This document shows positions 8,863 to 17,549 of a stretch of DNA of 64,000 nt, in pieces. Location of the stretch: the NCBI GenBank assembly GCA_900548585.1, contig URLI01000006.1, positions 1 to 64,000 on the forward strand. Reading direction: 5' to 3'. How positions within the stretch are numbered: position 1 is the first letter of the stretch; the number at the start of each line of letters is the position of its first letter. The notes under the pieces are model-generated. The model ran no database searches and was not told the origin of the DNA. It saw only the letters and a program-made list of their open reading frames with translations. The stretch is from an uncultured Prevotella sp. Its GTDB lineage: Bacteria > Bacteroidota > Bacteroidia > Bacteroidales > Bacteroidaceae. The position numbers were made by a program, and so were the translations under genes.

Positions 8863-11028
8863 CTATTTCAGGTAGTCCTCGAAATACTGCGTTATTCGCT
8901 CATGAAGATGCACGCTCTGGTGTCCCCTCATGTTGTGAGGCTCTCCGGGATAGACGAAGAAATCAGGCTGGGTGCCAGCCTCAATGCATGCCTTCAGGAA
9001 CGAAAGGCAGTGCTGTGGAACAACCGTCGGATCGTTATATCCTGTAATTATCTGCAGTTTGCCCTTCAAATCCTTTGCCCTTGACAGCAATGATGTCTTG
9101 GAATATCCTTCAGGATTGGTCTGCGGAGTGTCCATATAACGCTCGCCATACATAACTTCATACCACTTCCAGTCGATAACAGGGCCACCGGCAACACCGA
9201 CCTTGAACACCTCCGGATAGTTCACCATGAGTGAAATTGTCATAAAGCCACCGAAGCTCCAGCCATGAACACCAATCCGGTCCTGGTCAACGAATGGCAG
9301 CGACTTGAGAAATTCCACGCCTTTCATCTGGTCGGCCATCTCCACCTGTCCCAGCTGACGGAACGTGGCCTGCTCGAAGTCACGTCCCCTGTTCTCGCTG
9401 CCACGGTTGTCGATGATGAACAGCACGTATCCCTTCTGCGCCATATAAGTCTCCCATGAACGACTGCACCAGTGCCATCTTGCATCGACATTGTGCGCAT
9501 GGGGGCCACCATACACATAAACCACGGTGGGGTATTTCTTTGATGCGTCAAAGTCTGCAGGACGCACCATCCGGTAATAAAGGTCTGTAGTGCCATCAGC
9601 GGCCTTTATAGTACCAGACAGGAATTGCGGAATACGGTAACCTTTCCATGGGTCATCTGCCTTCATGTAAGGATGCTTGTATGCAACGGTCGCCCTGTTG
9701 GCATTTGTCTGTGCTATAGTTATGACACGAGGGACGTCCGGTTCTGAATAATTGTCATAAAACCATGCTCCCGACTCCGAGACATACGCATTGTGCCAAC
9801 CCTTGCCGTTGTCGAGGCATGAAATCTTGCCGTCCTGCACGTTCACCGCGAAAATATTCCTCTGAATGTCATTGACCTTGTTTGCCGCAATGATAATAGA
9901 TTTGTTTTTCTTGTCAAATCCGCATACTTCCATCACGACCCATTTCCCCTTGGTCAACTGTATCGGTTCATTCCCGGATTTGTCAAAGAGATAAATGTGG
10001 TTGAACCCGTCTTTCTGACTTTGCATGATGAACTTTGATTTGTCCCACGGCAAAAACATTATCGGGTGCAACGGCTCAACATATTTTTCACATGTCTCGC
10101 GGTAAAGTTCGGCTGTGCGCTCGCCGGTCGCTGCATCATAACTTATGAGCCGGCAATCGTTCTGGTCGCGGTTCAGTTCAAACATGTATATCGTCTTGTC
10201 GTCCGGCGACCATGATATATTTGTGAAATAACGGTCTGTAGGGTCACCCGCCTTCAGATATACTATATTCTTAGCGTTGATGTCATAAACTCCAACTGTG
10301 ACCTTGTGCGATGTCTCGCCGGCCATCGGGTATTTGTCTGGCTCGCATACTGCAATGCGCGGATCAACGTTCACCTGCGGATAGTCTGCCACCATGGACT
10401 GGTCCATGCGATAGAAAGCCAGTTTCTTACCGCCGTTGCTCCAGAAAGTACCCTTTGTTATGCCAAACTCATCACGGTGAACAGTGCTGCCATATACTAT
10501 CTCACGGCTGCCGTCAGTTGTCAGTTGACGCTCCTCGTTGCCAGCATCTCTCACAAACAGCTGGTGATTCCTGACGTACGCCACGGCACGGCTCTCCCTG
10601 TTCCAGTCAGCGTTGCTCTCTTCCCGGCACGCCTGTCTCCACACCACGCTGTGCTTCTTGAAATCAACGAGCATACGCTCATCGCTGTTCTGCATCATTA
10701 TATACGGCTTTCCGGCGTATGGGAACGATGCGTTGTAGAAATGGCGGAATGCCTGCGAGTCCTTAGTACCGGCCCACTTGTTTATCTCGTCTGTGCCAAC
10801 AAGAATTTTCTCGCTGTGCTTATTCTTGTCAACAAGATAGCAACCATCTGTGTCGAGGCGAACAAGTTCGTCGCCCCACCATGCAAACCATTTGTTTTCC
10901 GGCACCATGTTTCGATAGTTGGTGCCGCCAAAATTGAGGTCCTCAAGAGAGAAAAGCTTGTCCTGGGCAATGCTGGCCATCGGCATCATAATAAGTGCCA
11001 TAAGCAATAAAACATTCTTAATCTTCAT
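8863..11028 (-). CDS. S9B-family prolyl oligopeptidase (dipeptidyl/tripeptidyl peptidase)
   Basis: 721 aa with a secretion signal (MKIKNVLLLMALIMMPMASIAQ), a seven-bladed beta-propeller (about 25-470) and an alpha/beta-hydrolase domain. The catalytic triad reads Ser591 (GWSFGGF), Asp666 (GYNDP) and His698 (GEPHNM). The segment VHRDEFGITKGTFW, then YRMDQS, closely resembles prolyl tripeptidyl peptidase of Porphyromonas, where the glutamate binds the substrate amino terminus. It probably releases Xaa-Pro di- or tripeptides in the periplasm. I chose the start at 11028 because it gives a clean signal peptide; it overlaps the end of the upstream methyltransferase gene by 11 bp, suggesting co-transcription. 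Confidence 0.92.
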   Translation of the reverse strand: MKIKNVLLLMALIMMPMASIAQDKLFSLEDLNFGGTNYRNMVPENKWFAWWGDELVRLDTDGCYLVDKNKHSEKILVGTDEINKWAGTKDSQAFRHFYNASFPYAGKPYIMMQNSDERMLVDFKKHSVVWRQACREESNADWNRESRAVAYVRNHQLFVRDAGNEERQLTTDGSREIVYGSTVHRDEFGITKGTFWSNGGKKLAFYRMDQSMVADYPQVNVDPRIAVCEPDKYPMAGETSHKVTVGVYDINAKNIVYLKAGDPTDRYFTNISWSPDDKTIYMFELNRDQNDCRLISYDAATGERTAELYRETCEKYVEPLHPIMFLPWDKSKFIMQSQKDGFNHIYLFDKSGNEPIQLTKGKWVVMEVCGFDKKNKSIIIAANKVNDIQRNIFAVNVQDGKISCLDNGKGWHNAYVSESGAWFYDNYSEPDVPRVITIAQTNANRATVAYKHPYMKADDPWKGYRIPQFLSGTIKAADGTTDLYYRMVRPADFDASKKYPTVVYVYGGPHAHNVDARWHWCSRSWETYMAQKGYVLFIIDNRGSENRGRDFEQATFRQLGQVEMADQMKGVEFLKSLPFVDQDRIGVHGWSFGGFMTISLMVNYPEVFKVGVAGGPVIDWKWYEVMYGERYMDTPQTNPEGYSKTSLLSRAKDLKGKLQIITGYNDPTVVPQHCLSFLKACIEAGTQPDFFVYPGEPHNMRGHQSVHLHERITQYFEDYLK

Positions 11029-12589
11029 ATCTACGCCTTTCTTTGTTGTTAAAATCACGTTTGTAACCATCACGGGATTGTCGGCCACCGCCTCTGCGGA
11101 AGTCTCCCCCGCGGCCATAATTACCCTTGTCACGGCGGAAATCCCTGTCGCGACTGCCGTCACGGCGGTATCCGTCACGGCGGTCGTCACTTGCCTGACG
11201 GCGTTCCCGTCCTTCACGGTAATCACCATGCCCCTCCCTCATGCGCTCTCTTTTTATCCTCTCTATGCGCTGTTTTGAAATTTCATATGCCGGGTGATGC
11301 TTGAACTTGAAAGAACGGATGTCGCCATCTTCCATTTCCACATCTTCGCCAAGCCTCTTCTTGAACTCGCGGTGTTCCTTGAAACGGCGTTTCTCCGCCA
11401 TGGCAGCCTTCTCCTCATCGGTCTTTATCACGTTGCCATCGCTTCGGAAATCGCGGAACTTGCCTTCAAACATCTGATATTTGCGGAACTCACACTCCAA
11501 CGATCCGTTGAACACAGGAATTTTTATGGAGGGCTTCAGACCTATCTGGTCGAAACACTCCTCGCGGTAAGACAGCACCCACGCCGTGTTACCGGCAAAG
11601 GCATTCTTAAGTCTCTCGCCAATCATCTTGTAAGTGGCAAGCAGATCCGGTGTGCTGATGCGTTCCCCATAAGGTGGATTGGTGACTATGATTGCCTCTT
11701 CCTCCGGCTTTGAGAAATCTTTGAAATCCTGTTGTTCGATTGTGACACACTGTGTAAGTCCGGCAGCCCTCACGTTAAGACGCGCTTTCCCAACGGCCTT
11801 CGGGTCAATGTCGTAACCATAGATATGGTGAAGGAACTCGCGCTCGCCAGAGTCGTCATTATAAATCTTGTCGAACAACTCTTCATCGAAATCGCTCCAT
11901 TTCTCGAAGGCATATTCTTTACGGAACACCCCCGGAGATATGTTGCGTGCTATGAGCGCAGCCTCTATCAACAGCGTACCGGAACCGCACATCGGGTCGA
12001 TAAAATCTGTCTCGCCCCTCCAACCCGTCATAAGAATCATTCCGGCTGCGAGCACCTCGTTGAGTGGTGCCTCCACCGACTCCTGGCGGTATCCACGGCG
12101 GTGCAGGCTTTCGCCAGAGGAATCGAGACATAGCGTTGCGTCCTCGTCTGCGATGTGTATATGGAGACGCAGGTCAGGATTTGTGACCGAAACATTGGGC
12201 CGTTCTCCTGTTTTCTCCCTGAACTGGTCAGCTATGGCATCCTTAACCTTGTATGCGACGAACTTTGAATGTCTGAATTCATCTGAAAAAACAACGGAAT
12301 CCACGGCGAACGTCGTTTTGTTGTCCATGTATTCACCCCAGTCGATATTTTTCACATTGTCGTAAACGTCATCAGCACTACATGCCTTGAACCTGCATAT
12401 CGGTTTTAATATCCTTATTGCTGTGTGCAACTGGAAATTCGCACGGTACATAAGTTCCTTTCCACCAGTGAAAGAAACCATACGTCGGCCTATTTCCACA
12501 TTATTTGCCCCAAGGTTCGTAAGTTCTTCTGCCAAGACTGGCTCCAAGCCCATAAAAGTTTTGGCAATGAGTTCAAATTCTCCGTTCAT
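11018..12589 (-). CDS. THUMP-domain class I RNA methyltransferase (RlmL/YpsC-like) with Arg/Gly tail
   Basis: 523 aa. An N-terminal THUMP domain (about 45-155) is followed by a Rossmann methyltransferase with SAM motif DPMCGSGT (198-205) and catalytic NPPYGER (304-310), the pattern of enzymes that make m2G in 23S rRNA or tRNA. An unusual tail from about residue 457 to the end is dominated by Arg, Gly, Asp and Tyr (repeated DGYRRDG, RGGDFRRGGG), resembling RGG RNA-binding tails. It is first in a two-gene unit with the S9 peptidase and has a strong promoter with a leader of roughly 155 nt. The exact target base is not determined by the sequence. Confidence 0.9.
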   Translation of the reverse strand: MNGEFELIAKTFMGLEPVLAEELTNLGANNVEIGRRMVSFTGGKELMYRANFQLHTAIRILKPICRFKACSADDVYDNVKNIDWGEYMDNKTTFAVDSVVFSDEFRHSKFVAYKVKDAIADQFREKTGERPNVSVTNPDLRLHIHIADEDATLCLDSSGESLHRRGYRQESVEAPLNEVLAAGMILMTGWRGETDFIDPMCGSGTLLIEAALIARNISPGVFRKEYAFEKWSDFDEELFDKIYNDDSGEREFLHHIYGYDIDPKAVGKARLNVRAAGLTQCVTIEQQDFKDFSKPEEEAIIVTNPPYGERISTPDLLATYKMIGERLKNAFAGNTAWVLSYREECFDQIGLKPSIKIPVFNGSLECEFRKYQMFEGKFRDFRSDGNVIKTDEEKAAMAEKRRFKEHREFKKRLGEDVEMEDGDIRSFKFKHHPAYEISKQRIERIKRERMREGHGDYREGRERRQASDDRRDGYRRDGSRDRDFRRDKGNYGRGGDFRRGGGRQSRDGYKRDFNNKERRRYED

Positions 12590-12754
12590 TGAATTTTATG
12601 TATGTTGTTCTTTTCGTTTATTTCTTTACACACAACATGTGATGACACAAGCACACTGTGCGCACGTAAACACTATTATCTCCCTGCGTCACGGTATGAC
12701 CAATATGCTTGCTCTCATCTCGGTAGCATGTCAATAATTGCGAGAAAATCGCTG

Positions 12755-12785
12755 CAAAGATACCTAATTTATTCGACACACCAAA
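12755..12785 (-). promoter_or_regulatory. Strong promoter of the THUMP methyltransferase-S9 peptidase unit
   Basis: On the minus strand: -33 TTTG (complement of 12782-12785), 19-nt spacer, -7 TATCTTTG (complement of 12755-12762). It fits the TTTG/TAnnTTTG consensus fully. Predicted initiation near 12748 leaves a leader of about 155 nt, long for this window. Confidence 0.75.
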
Positions 12786-12908
12786 AGAAAAGAACCGAAA
12801 ATACGATGGGAAAAAATAGTACCCCGACAAATCAGCAAAAAACAAATAGTTCCCCCGCAATACAACAAGTGAATGTATAAGGGATTTCATTTCGTGCTTA
12901 ACCCAAAA

Positions 12909-12996
12909 GCAAATTCGGCGAGTTTGGTCAGCAAATTCGGCGAGTTTAGTTTGTAAATTCGGCGAATTTGGTTTGTAAATTCGGCGGTTTTGCAAA
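12909..12996 (+). repeat. 22-bp tandem repeat array A (four units)
   Basis: Four consecutive units of exactly 22 bp begin at 12909, 12931, 12953 and 12975. Each contains (C/T)AAATTCGGCG followed by a T-rich half. CGGCG is invariant; the unit is nearly palindromic (AAATTC...GAATTT in unit 3). Two more arrays with the same period, unit number and core occur at 48649-48736 and, inverted, at 31638-31725. No spacers and no cas genes, so this is not CRISPR. Confidence 0.9.
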
Positions 12997-13176
12997 ATAC
13001 ATCACACTTAATTGCGAGCAAACTCGTTATCATCCTGGATTGATCCCAAATCTCGGTCACTGAAGATTTTTGGGCAAAGTGTTGGAACTTACGCCCTGTG
13101 AGTCCAATCGTTACTTGCATACAAAAACTCATCATGCCCCAAAAACACATCCTTGCCTATTCCTTAAAAATCCAAA

Positions 13177-13190
13177 TGCGGTCTGCCGCA
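13177..13190 (-). terminator. Weak terminator-like hairpin after the TPR gene
   Basis: A 5-bp G/C stem (TGCGG / CCGCA) with a 4-nt loop. On the minus strand it is followed by ATTTGGATTTTT. It lies 7 nt past the TPR gene stop. The short stem keeps confidence low. Confidence 0.35.
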
Positions 13191-13197
13191 AACGGGA

Positions 13198-15162
13198 TCA
13201 CTTGTCAATATGCTTCCTTATAACGCTGTAAGCATCAAAGAGTCCCAGTTCCCCTGCCTTGCTTAGGTCGGCAATTCCTGCATTTCTGTCACCGTTTTTC
13301 AAGCGCGTCATACCACGGTTGTAATATGCTTCGGCAAGGTTGGGGTCGATCTTTATTGCCGATGTGTAGTCGTCTATGGCAAGTGCGAGATCGTTTCTTG
13401 CCGCATGGAAGTTCGCGCGGTCATACAACAGGAAAGCGCTGGACTGATTAAGATCAGCCGCTTTGTTGAAGTCATCGAGTGTGCGCGCAGCCTTCAACTG
13501 CACGTCAATGCCCTGCGACGCATTGAAATCGTTCATCATGGACTGGCAAACGGCACGTTGCCAAAACGCCATTGCCGATGTGCTGTCTGACGATATGTAT
13601 GCCGTAAGGTCGTTTACAGCATCCTCGAAGTTCTGCATCTGAAGGTATGCGGCTGCTCGCCTAAGAAGTTGCGGACGTGCAATTCCGATTGAATTGGCTG
13701 CGGCAATCTCGCCGCTCAGCTTGTCTATGAGTGCGAAATATTGTTTGGCGTCTGTTTCGGAAACAGACTTGCGACTGCACACGAGATACAAGTTCTCTCC
13801 GTCATCATCCGTGGTATTAATCTTTTCCAATTCAGCGTCAAACGCCGTGTATCTGCGTATGCCATCAGTACTGTTTCCGAAGGCAAGCACAAACATAGGC
13901 ATCAGTTTGTCATCGGTCTTTCTGTTCTGCACCTTGCCTCGGTATTCGCTGTCATATTCATGCTCCACGGCCGGCTCATCCTCGACGACCATCTGATTAT
14001 ACTTGTCCATGTCTATCTCGCTTAGTTTCCTTACCTTGCGTGTCTTAGACTTGCTCCATCTCTGTTGAATTCCGAAATGCTTGTCGTTCTGCGCCTTGAA
14101 TATGCGGAACTCGTCCTTCTCTGCCCGTGCCGTCATGCCAAGCCTTCGGTAGCACCGCGCCCTGTAGTATAGTCCAGTCCAGAAATTTGGAAATTGGTTT
14201 ATGACTGCCGTGTAGTCACGAACCGCGCCGCGCAGGTCGCCTGTCCGGTCAAGCAGCAGTGCGCGGTTGAACACCGCCATGAAGTTCTGTGGCTCGCGCT
14301 TTATTATGAAGTCGAAGTCGGCTATGGCACGGTTGTCGTCCCCCACCTGCACACGCAGTTGTCCACGGTTGTAGTGCGCCATGAAATTGTCTGGGTCTAT
14401 CTCTATAGCCTTGTCATAGTCTGCCATCGCGCCGCGCAGGTTGTTGATGTTGTACCGCGCGAGTGCCCTGTTGATGTGGTTGCCCGCTACGTTTGGCTTC
14501 AGGTGTATTGCCTTGCTCAACTGGCTGTCGGCGTCATGCCATTGTTTCCTCGAAAGACTTATCATTGCCCGCACCATCCAGGCATCGGCATCATACGGAT
14601 CAATCTCAAGACTTTTGTCGAGATAGCCGGCGGCGCCAAGGGTGTCTTTCTGCTGAAGGCACACCTCAGCCTTTAGTGAATAAGCCTTTGAGAAATCTTT
14701 CCATCTCGAGATGATAGAGTCGAGGTCGGCGTTCGCCTTTTGGTAATCCTTGTTCTCTATGCGGCAAAGCACGCGGTTATACCACAGTCCCCGGTTCGCC
14801 GGGTCGTATTTTATAGACATGTCGTAGTCTGATATGGCATCTCCGTATTTCTTCTGTCTTATACGACAAAGTCCTCGCAGCTCATATATACCGGTTACAT
14901 AAGGATTCCTTGAGACTGCTTCCGAACAATCGTTCTCTGCACCGACGTAGTCATCAAGATAGTATTTTGCCACTCCTCTGAAGAACCACGGCTCGTAAAG
15001 GAACGGCTTTGCGTTTATTGCTTGGTTGAAATATTGTATTGAAAGCACATAATCCTCATAATAAAGCGCGCTCCGCCCCATAGTGACAAGTCTGTCAACA
15101 TTGTACTGTGCCATCACAACGAGTGGCACGAACATCGGCAAGCAGAGGATTATCCTGCGCAT
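13198..15162 (-). CDS. Secreted tetratricopeptide-repeat protein
   Basis: 654 aa. The start at 15162 gives a signal peptide (MRRIILCLPMFVPLVVMAQ) and lies 7 nt after the def stop. The mature protein consists of TPR motifs from about residue 25 to 345 and again near 500-640 (for example YYNRGMTRLKNGDRNAGIADL), joined by a less regular, charged linker around 370-470. It is a periplasmic protein-interaction scaffold of unknown partner. It is the last gene of the SPOR-ruvX-def-TPR run. The function of homologues is not known to me. Confidence 0.88.
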   Translation of the reverse strand: MRRIILCLPMFVPLVVMAQYNVDRLVTMGRSALYYEDYVLSIQYFNQAINAKPFLYEPWFFRGVAKYYLDDYVGAENDCSEAVSRNPYVTGIYELRGLCRIRQKKYGDAISDYDMSIKYDPANRGLWYNRVLCRIENKDYQKANADLDSIISRWKDFSKAYSLKAEVCLQQKDTLGAAGYLDKSLEIDPYDADAWMVRAMISLSRKQWHDADSQLSKAIHLKPNVAGNHINRALARYNINNLRGAMADYDKAIEIDPDNFMAHYNRGQLRVQVGDDNRAIADFDFIIKREPQNFMAVFNRALLLDRTGDLRGAVRDYTAVINQFPNFWTGLYYRARCYRRLGMTARAEKDEFRIFKAQNDKHFGIQQRWSKSKTRKVRKLSEIDMDKYNQMVVEDEPAVEHEYDSEYRGKVQNRKTDDKLMPMFVLAFGNSTDGIRRYTAFDAELEKINTTDDDGENLYLVCSRKSVSETDAKQYFALIDKLSGEIAAANSIGIARPQLLRRAAAYLQMQNFEDAVNDLTAYISSDSTSAMAFWQRAVCQSMMNDFNASQGIDVQLKAARTLDDFNKAADLNQSSAFLLYDRANFHAARNDLALAIDDYTSAIKIDPNLAEAYYNRGMTRLKNGDRNAGIADLSKAGELGLFDAYSVIRKHIDK

Positions 15163-15169
15163 CGCGTCA

Positions 15170-15730
15170 TTATCTCCTTGCTGGTTTTGTGCGGTAGCCG
15201 CATTTATATTTACCATGCAGCATGGCCTTCAGTTTGTTCTTTATCATTGTCTTGCGCAGTGGCGATATGCGGTCGATGAACATTTTTCCGTCAAGATGAT
15301 CGAACTCGTGCTGCATAACACGGGCAAGGTAACCGTCAATCCACCCGTCGTGTCCGTTCCGTCCGGCATCCTCCCATCGGACATGTATTCTCGTTGGGCG
15401 GTTCACCTTCTCGTGTATTCCTGGGAGCGAGAGGCAGCCTTCCTCCATAGTCTCGGTATGCGTATCGTCATATTCGATGATGTGAGGATTGACAAACGCC
15501 TTGCGGAAGCCCTTGTATTCAGGTATGTCGTCAGAGATAACGTCAAGGTCTATCACGACAATGCGCACAGAACGCCCTATCTGCGGTGCCGCGAGGCCAA
15601 TCCCCCCGCTTGCCGCAAGAGTGTCGAACATATTGTCTATCAACTCCGGCAACTCCGGGAAATCCTCTGGTATGTCTTCGCTTACTTTCCTGAGCACCGG
15701 CTGACCGTAAGTATATATAGGTAATATCAC
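15170..15730 (-). CDS. def: Peptide deformylase
   Basis: Removes the formyl group from nascent N-terminal methionine. 186 aa with the three family motifs in order: GIGLAAPQIG (about residues 42-51), EGCLSLPG and QHEFDHLDG. The Cys of motif 2 and the two His of motif 3 bind the metal; Glu of HEFDH is catalytic. Tight spacing places it in one operon with ruvX upstream and the TPR gene downstream. Confidence 0.97.
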   Translation of the reverse strand: MILPIYTYGQPVLRKVSEDIPEDFPELPELIDNMFDTLAASGGIGLAAPQIGRSVRIVVIDLDVISDDIPEYKGFRKAFVNPHIIEYDDTHTETMEEGCLSLPGIHEKVNRPTRIHVRWEDAGRNGHDGWIDGYLARVMQHEFDHLDGKMFIDRISPLRKTMIKNKLKAMLHGKYKCGYRTKPARR

Positions 15731-15760
15731 GTTTTTATATAATGTTTTTCTATTTGACTA

Positions 15761-16180
15761 TTATGAGTTTCCCCTTCCCTCCATATAACTTTGCAGTATG
15801 ATGGTGGCAGAAATCTCATCAACGAGAGCCTTGTCCTGCCTCGCCTTCTTGCGCAACCCGCCGTCTATCATTGCCCTGTGCGCAAGTACGGAGGTAAAAC
15901 GCTCATCCACATATTCTATTGGAATGTCCGGACGGTCTTTTCTCCACCTCGCGACAAACTGCTCCACACGTGCAAGATTCTCGCTTGGCCGTCCGTTCGG
16001 CTGCACCGGCCTGCCAATCACAATTCGCTCGACAGGCTCCTTTGCCATGTAATCAACAAGAAACTGGTATAGCTGCGGCGTGGAAACAGTTGCCAACCCA
16101 TTTGCAATAATCTGCAATGGGTCGGTAACTGCTATGCCTGTCCTCCGCTTGCCGTAGTCGATAGAAAGAATCCTCGCCAC
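15761..16180 (-). CDS. ruvX: YqgF/RuvX-family RNase H-fold nuclease
   Basis: 139 aa, the usual length. The N-terminal RILSIDYGKRRTGIAVTDP contains the first catalytic Asp and the GxKRxGxA-like loop; VDERFTS and the C-terminal KALVDEISATIILQSYM with conserved Asp/Glu complete the fold. Family members were proposed as Holliday-junction resolvases; in E. coli YqgF is linked to 16S pre-rRNA 5'-end maturation. Here it sits between a SPOR lipoprotein gene (17 nt away) and def. Confidence 0.94.
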   Translation of the reverse strand: MARILSIDYGKRRTGIAVTDPLQIIANGLATVSTPQLYQFLVDYMAKEPVERIVIGRPVQPNGRPSENLARVEQFVARWRKDRPDIPIEYVDERFTSVLAHRAMIDGGLRKKARQDKALVDEISATIILQSYMEGRGNS

Positions 16181-16197
16181 GCCTTTTTCACCAAGTA

Positions 16198-16713
16198 TTA
16201 CTTAATCTCCGGCGAGAGCAGCCACGCGTCGGGATACTGCGAACGGAACTCGTTACGGCTGCGTGCAGCGTCAGCCTTGTTGTCGAATGTTGCAACAACC
16301 ACACGGTACATGCGCCTTGCCTCGCTGTATGCCACCTGCGCGTCAAAACCTGCGTTCTTGAGTTTCTCCTGGAGTCCGTATGCATTAGCATCTACGCTGA
16401 ACGAGCCGACAACAACGCTGAAATTCTTCAGGCCATTGCCGTTCACAACACGCACGTTTTCCTGTCGTACCGACACATTGTCGTAGTTGTCTGTGACGGT
16501 TGTCTCTGTTATTGGACGCTCGGTGACTGGAGCCACCACAACAGTTTCCTCACCCATATTGCCGTCTGTGATTGCACTTGCTCCCACGTCTGAGTTGGCC
16601 TTTGCGGCATCATACATCTTACGGTAAGCACTTTCGGATGGTTTACAACTTGTGACAGCCATCGCCAGAGCCAATCCGGCACAAACTACAATGTACTTCT
16701 TCATAATCTTCAT
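16198..16713 (-). CDS. SPOR-domain lipoprotein
   Basis: 171 aa. A signal peptide with lipobox AVTSC (Cys near residue 23) is followed by a low-complexity linker and a C-terminal SPOR domain (about 93-171; FSVVVGSF...YRVVVATF). SPOR domains bind denuded glycan strands at division sites, so this protein probably sits in the periplasm at the septum. It is first of the SPOR-ruvX-def-TPR run. An alternative start three codons downstream gives an equally good signal peptide. Confidence 0.9.
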   Translation of the reverse strand: MKIMKKYIVVCAGLALAMAVTSCKPSESAYRKMYDAAKANSDVGASAITDGNMGEETVVVAPVTERPITETTVTDNYDNVSVRQENVRVVNGNGLKNFSVVVGSFSVDANAYGLQEKLKNAGFDAQVAYSEARRMYRVVVATFDNKADAARSRNEFRSQYPDAWLLSPEIK

Positions 16714-16868
16714 TTGCTGTTTGTAATTTTGAATGTTATTCCTGTAACGGTTAATAAATAAACCGCTGCGAAATTACACAAAAACGAACAAACTCTGACA
16801 AAAATGGCGCATAAAGTTTGTTAAATGGCTCAAATCGATGTGTTTTTAGTAAAATTGGCATCGTTTTT

Positions 16869-16899
16869 TTTGTGAATAAAGAAAGAATTTATATATTTG
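16869..16899 (+). promoter_or_regulatory. Promoter of the YtxH/holin-like cluster
   Basis: -33 TTTG (16869-16872), 19-nt spacer, -7 TATATTTG (16892-16899); full match to the Bacteroidota consensus. It predicts initiation near 16906. Confidence 0.75.
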
Positions 16900-16942
16900 C
16901 AGTAATAAAAACAAGATGTTTAACAATTTAAAGAACAAAAGT

Positions 16943-17158
16943 ATGAAGACATTTGGTTATTTCGGAGCGTTCCTTGGCGGCGCGATTGCCGGGGCGGCAC
17001 TTGGATTGCTGATGGCACCAGAGAAGGGAAAAGATACCCGCAAGAAAATCAGTGGAACAATAGAGGATTTCTGCGAGAAACACAAACTGAACCTTAGCCG
17101 CAAGGAAATAGAGGAATTTGCAGACGACCTCGGTATTGCAAGCGCATCAGAGGATTGA
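16943..17158 (+). CDS. YtxH-domain small membrane protein
   Basis: About 71 aa from the start chosen here (MKTFGYFGAFLGGAIAGAAL). A single glycine-rich transmembrane helix is followed by LLMAPEKGKDTRKKI, the standard YtxH signature, and a charged helical tail. An ATG at 16916 would add nine residues but leave a leader of only about 10 nt from the predicted start of transcription, so I prefer 16943. YtxH proteins are stress-associated membrane proteins. It is first of three co-directional small genes. Confidence 0.85.
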   Translation: MKTFGYFGAFLGGAIAGAALGLLMAPEKGKDTRKKISGTIEDFCEKHKLNLSRKEIEEFADDLGIASASED

Positions 17159-17165
17159 TTTTTAT

Positions 17166-17534
17166 ATGTTCTCAAACGACAGAAACATAGAAACGATAGG
17201 ACAACTCATAGAAGTGCTCCGGCACTATGTTGGGTTGCAGACCGAGTATGTCAAACTTGACGTAATCGAAAAGGTAGTGCGCCTGATGACAATACTCGCA
17301 ATAGGAGCAGCATCGGCACTGGTAACAATGCTGATGCTGATTTACCTTTCTTTCGCCGCAGCATTGGCAATGGCCCCGGCAACGGGCCTTCCCCTGGCAT
17401 TCTGCATAGTGGCTGCATTCTATCTCCTGGTGCTTGTTGTCTTATACCTTTTCCGCAAACCAATCATCGAAAGGCCTTTGGTGAAATTGCTCGCCGAGAT
17501 GCTATTCGACAACGGAAAGGAAACGGGTATATAA
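17166..17534 (+). CDS. Phage holin III-superfamily-like membrane protein (YqjE type)
   Basis: 122 aa, start at 17166, 7 nt after the YtxH stop. A short amphipathic N-terminus (TIGQLIEVLRHYVGLQTEYVKLD) precedes two transmembrane segments (about 40-66 and 74-96) and an RKP-rich cytoplasmic end. This resembles YqjE/Actinobacteriophage-holin-III-like proteins, which despite the name are cellular. No phage genes are nearby. It probably acts with its neighbours in the inner membrane. Confidence 0.82.
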   Translation: MFSNDRNIETIGQLIEVLRHYVGLQTEYVKLDVIEKVVRLMTILAIGAASALVTMLMLIYLSFAAALAMAPATGLPLAFCIVAAFYLLVLVVLYLFRKPIIERPLVKLLAEMLFDNGKETGI

Positions 17535-17549
17535 AAATCAACTAAAGAT

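Larger units (their letters stand above)
12590..13197. other. 608-bp gap: long leader, promoter and 22-bp repeat array
   Basis: From left to right (for the minus-strand methyltransferase gene) it holds an untranslated leader of about 155 nt, the promoter at 12755-12785, a 22-bp tandem repeat array at 12909-12996, about 170 bp without recognisable features and a weak hairpin after the TPR gene. Short reading frames crossing the array are artefacts of repeats lacking stops. Confidence 0.6.

Noticed and set aside
11029..11229. Extended N-terminus of the S9 peptidase
   Set aside because: It is read from the Arg/Gly tail of the methyltransferase in another frame; the start at 11028 opens directly into a signal peptide.
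12618..12995. A 125-aa reading frame on the minus strand across array A
   Set aside because: Its first third is translated from the 22-bp repeats and the rest from the leader and promoter of the methyltransferase gene; no protein-like composition.
12909..12996. Possible CRISPR array
   Set aside because: Units are directly contiguous at 22 bp with no unique spacers, and there are no cas genes in the window.
17166..17534. Prophage marker (holin)
   Set aside because: No endolysin, integrase or structural genes nearby; the YtxH neighbour and YqjE-like layout indicate a cellular protein family.
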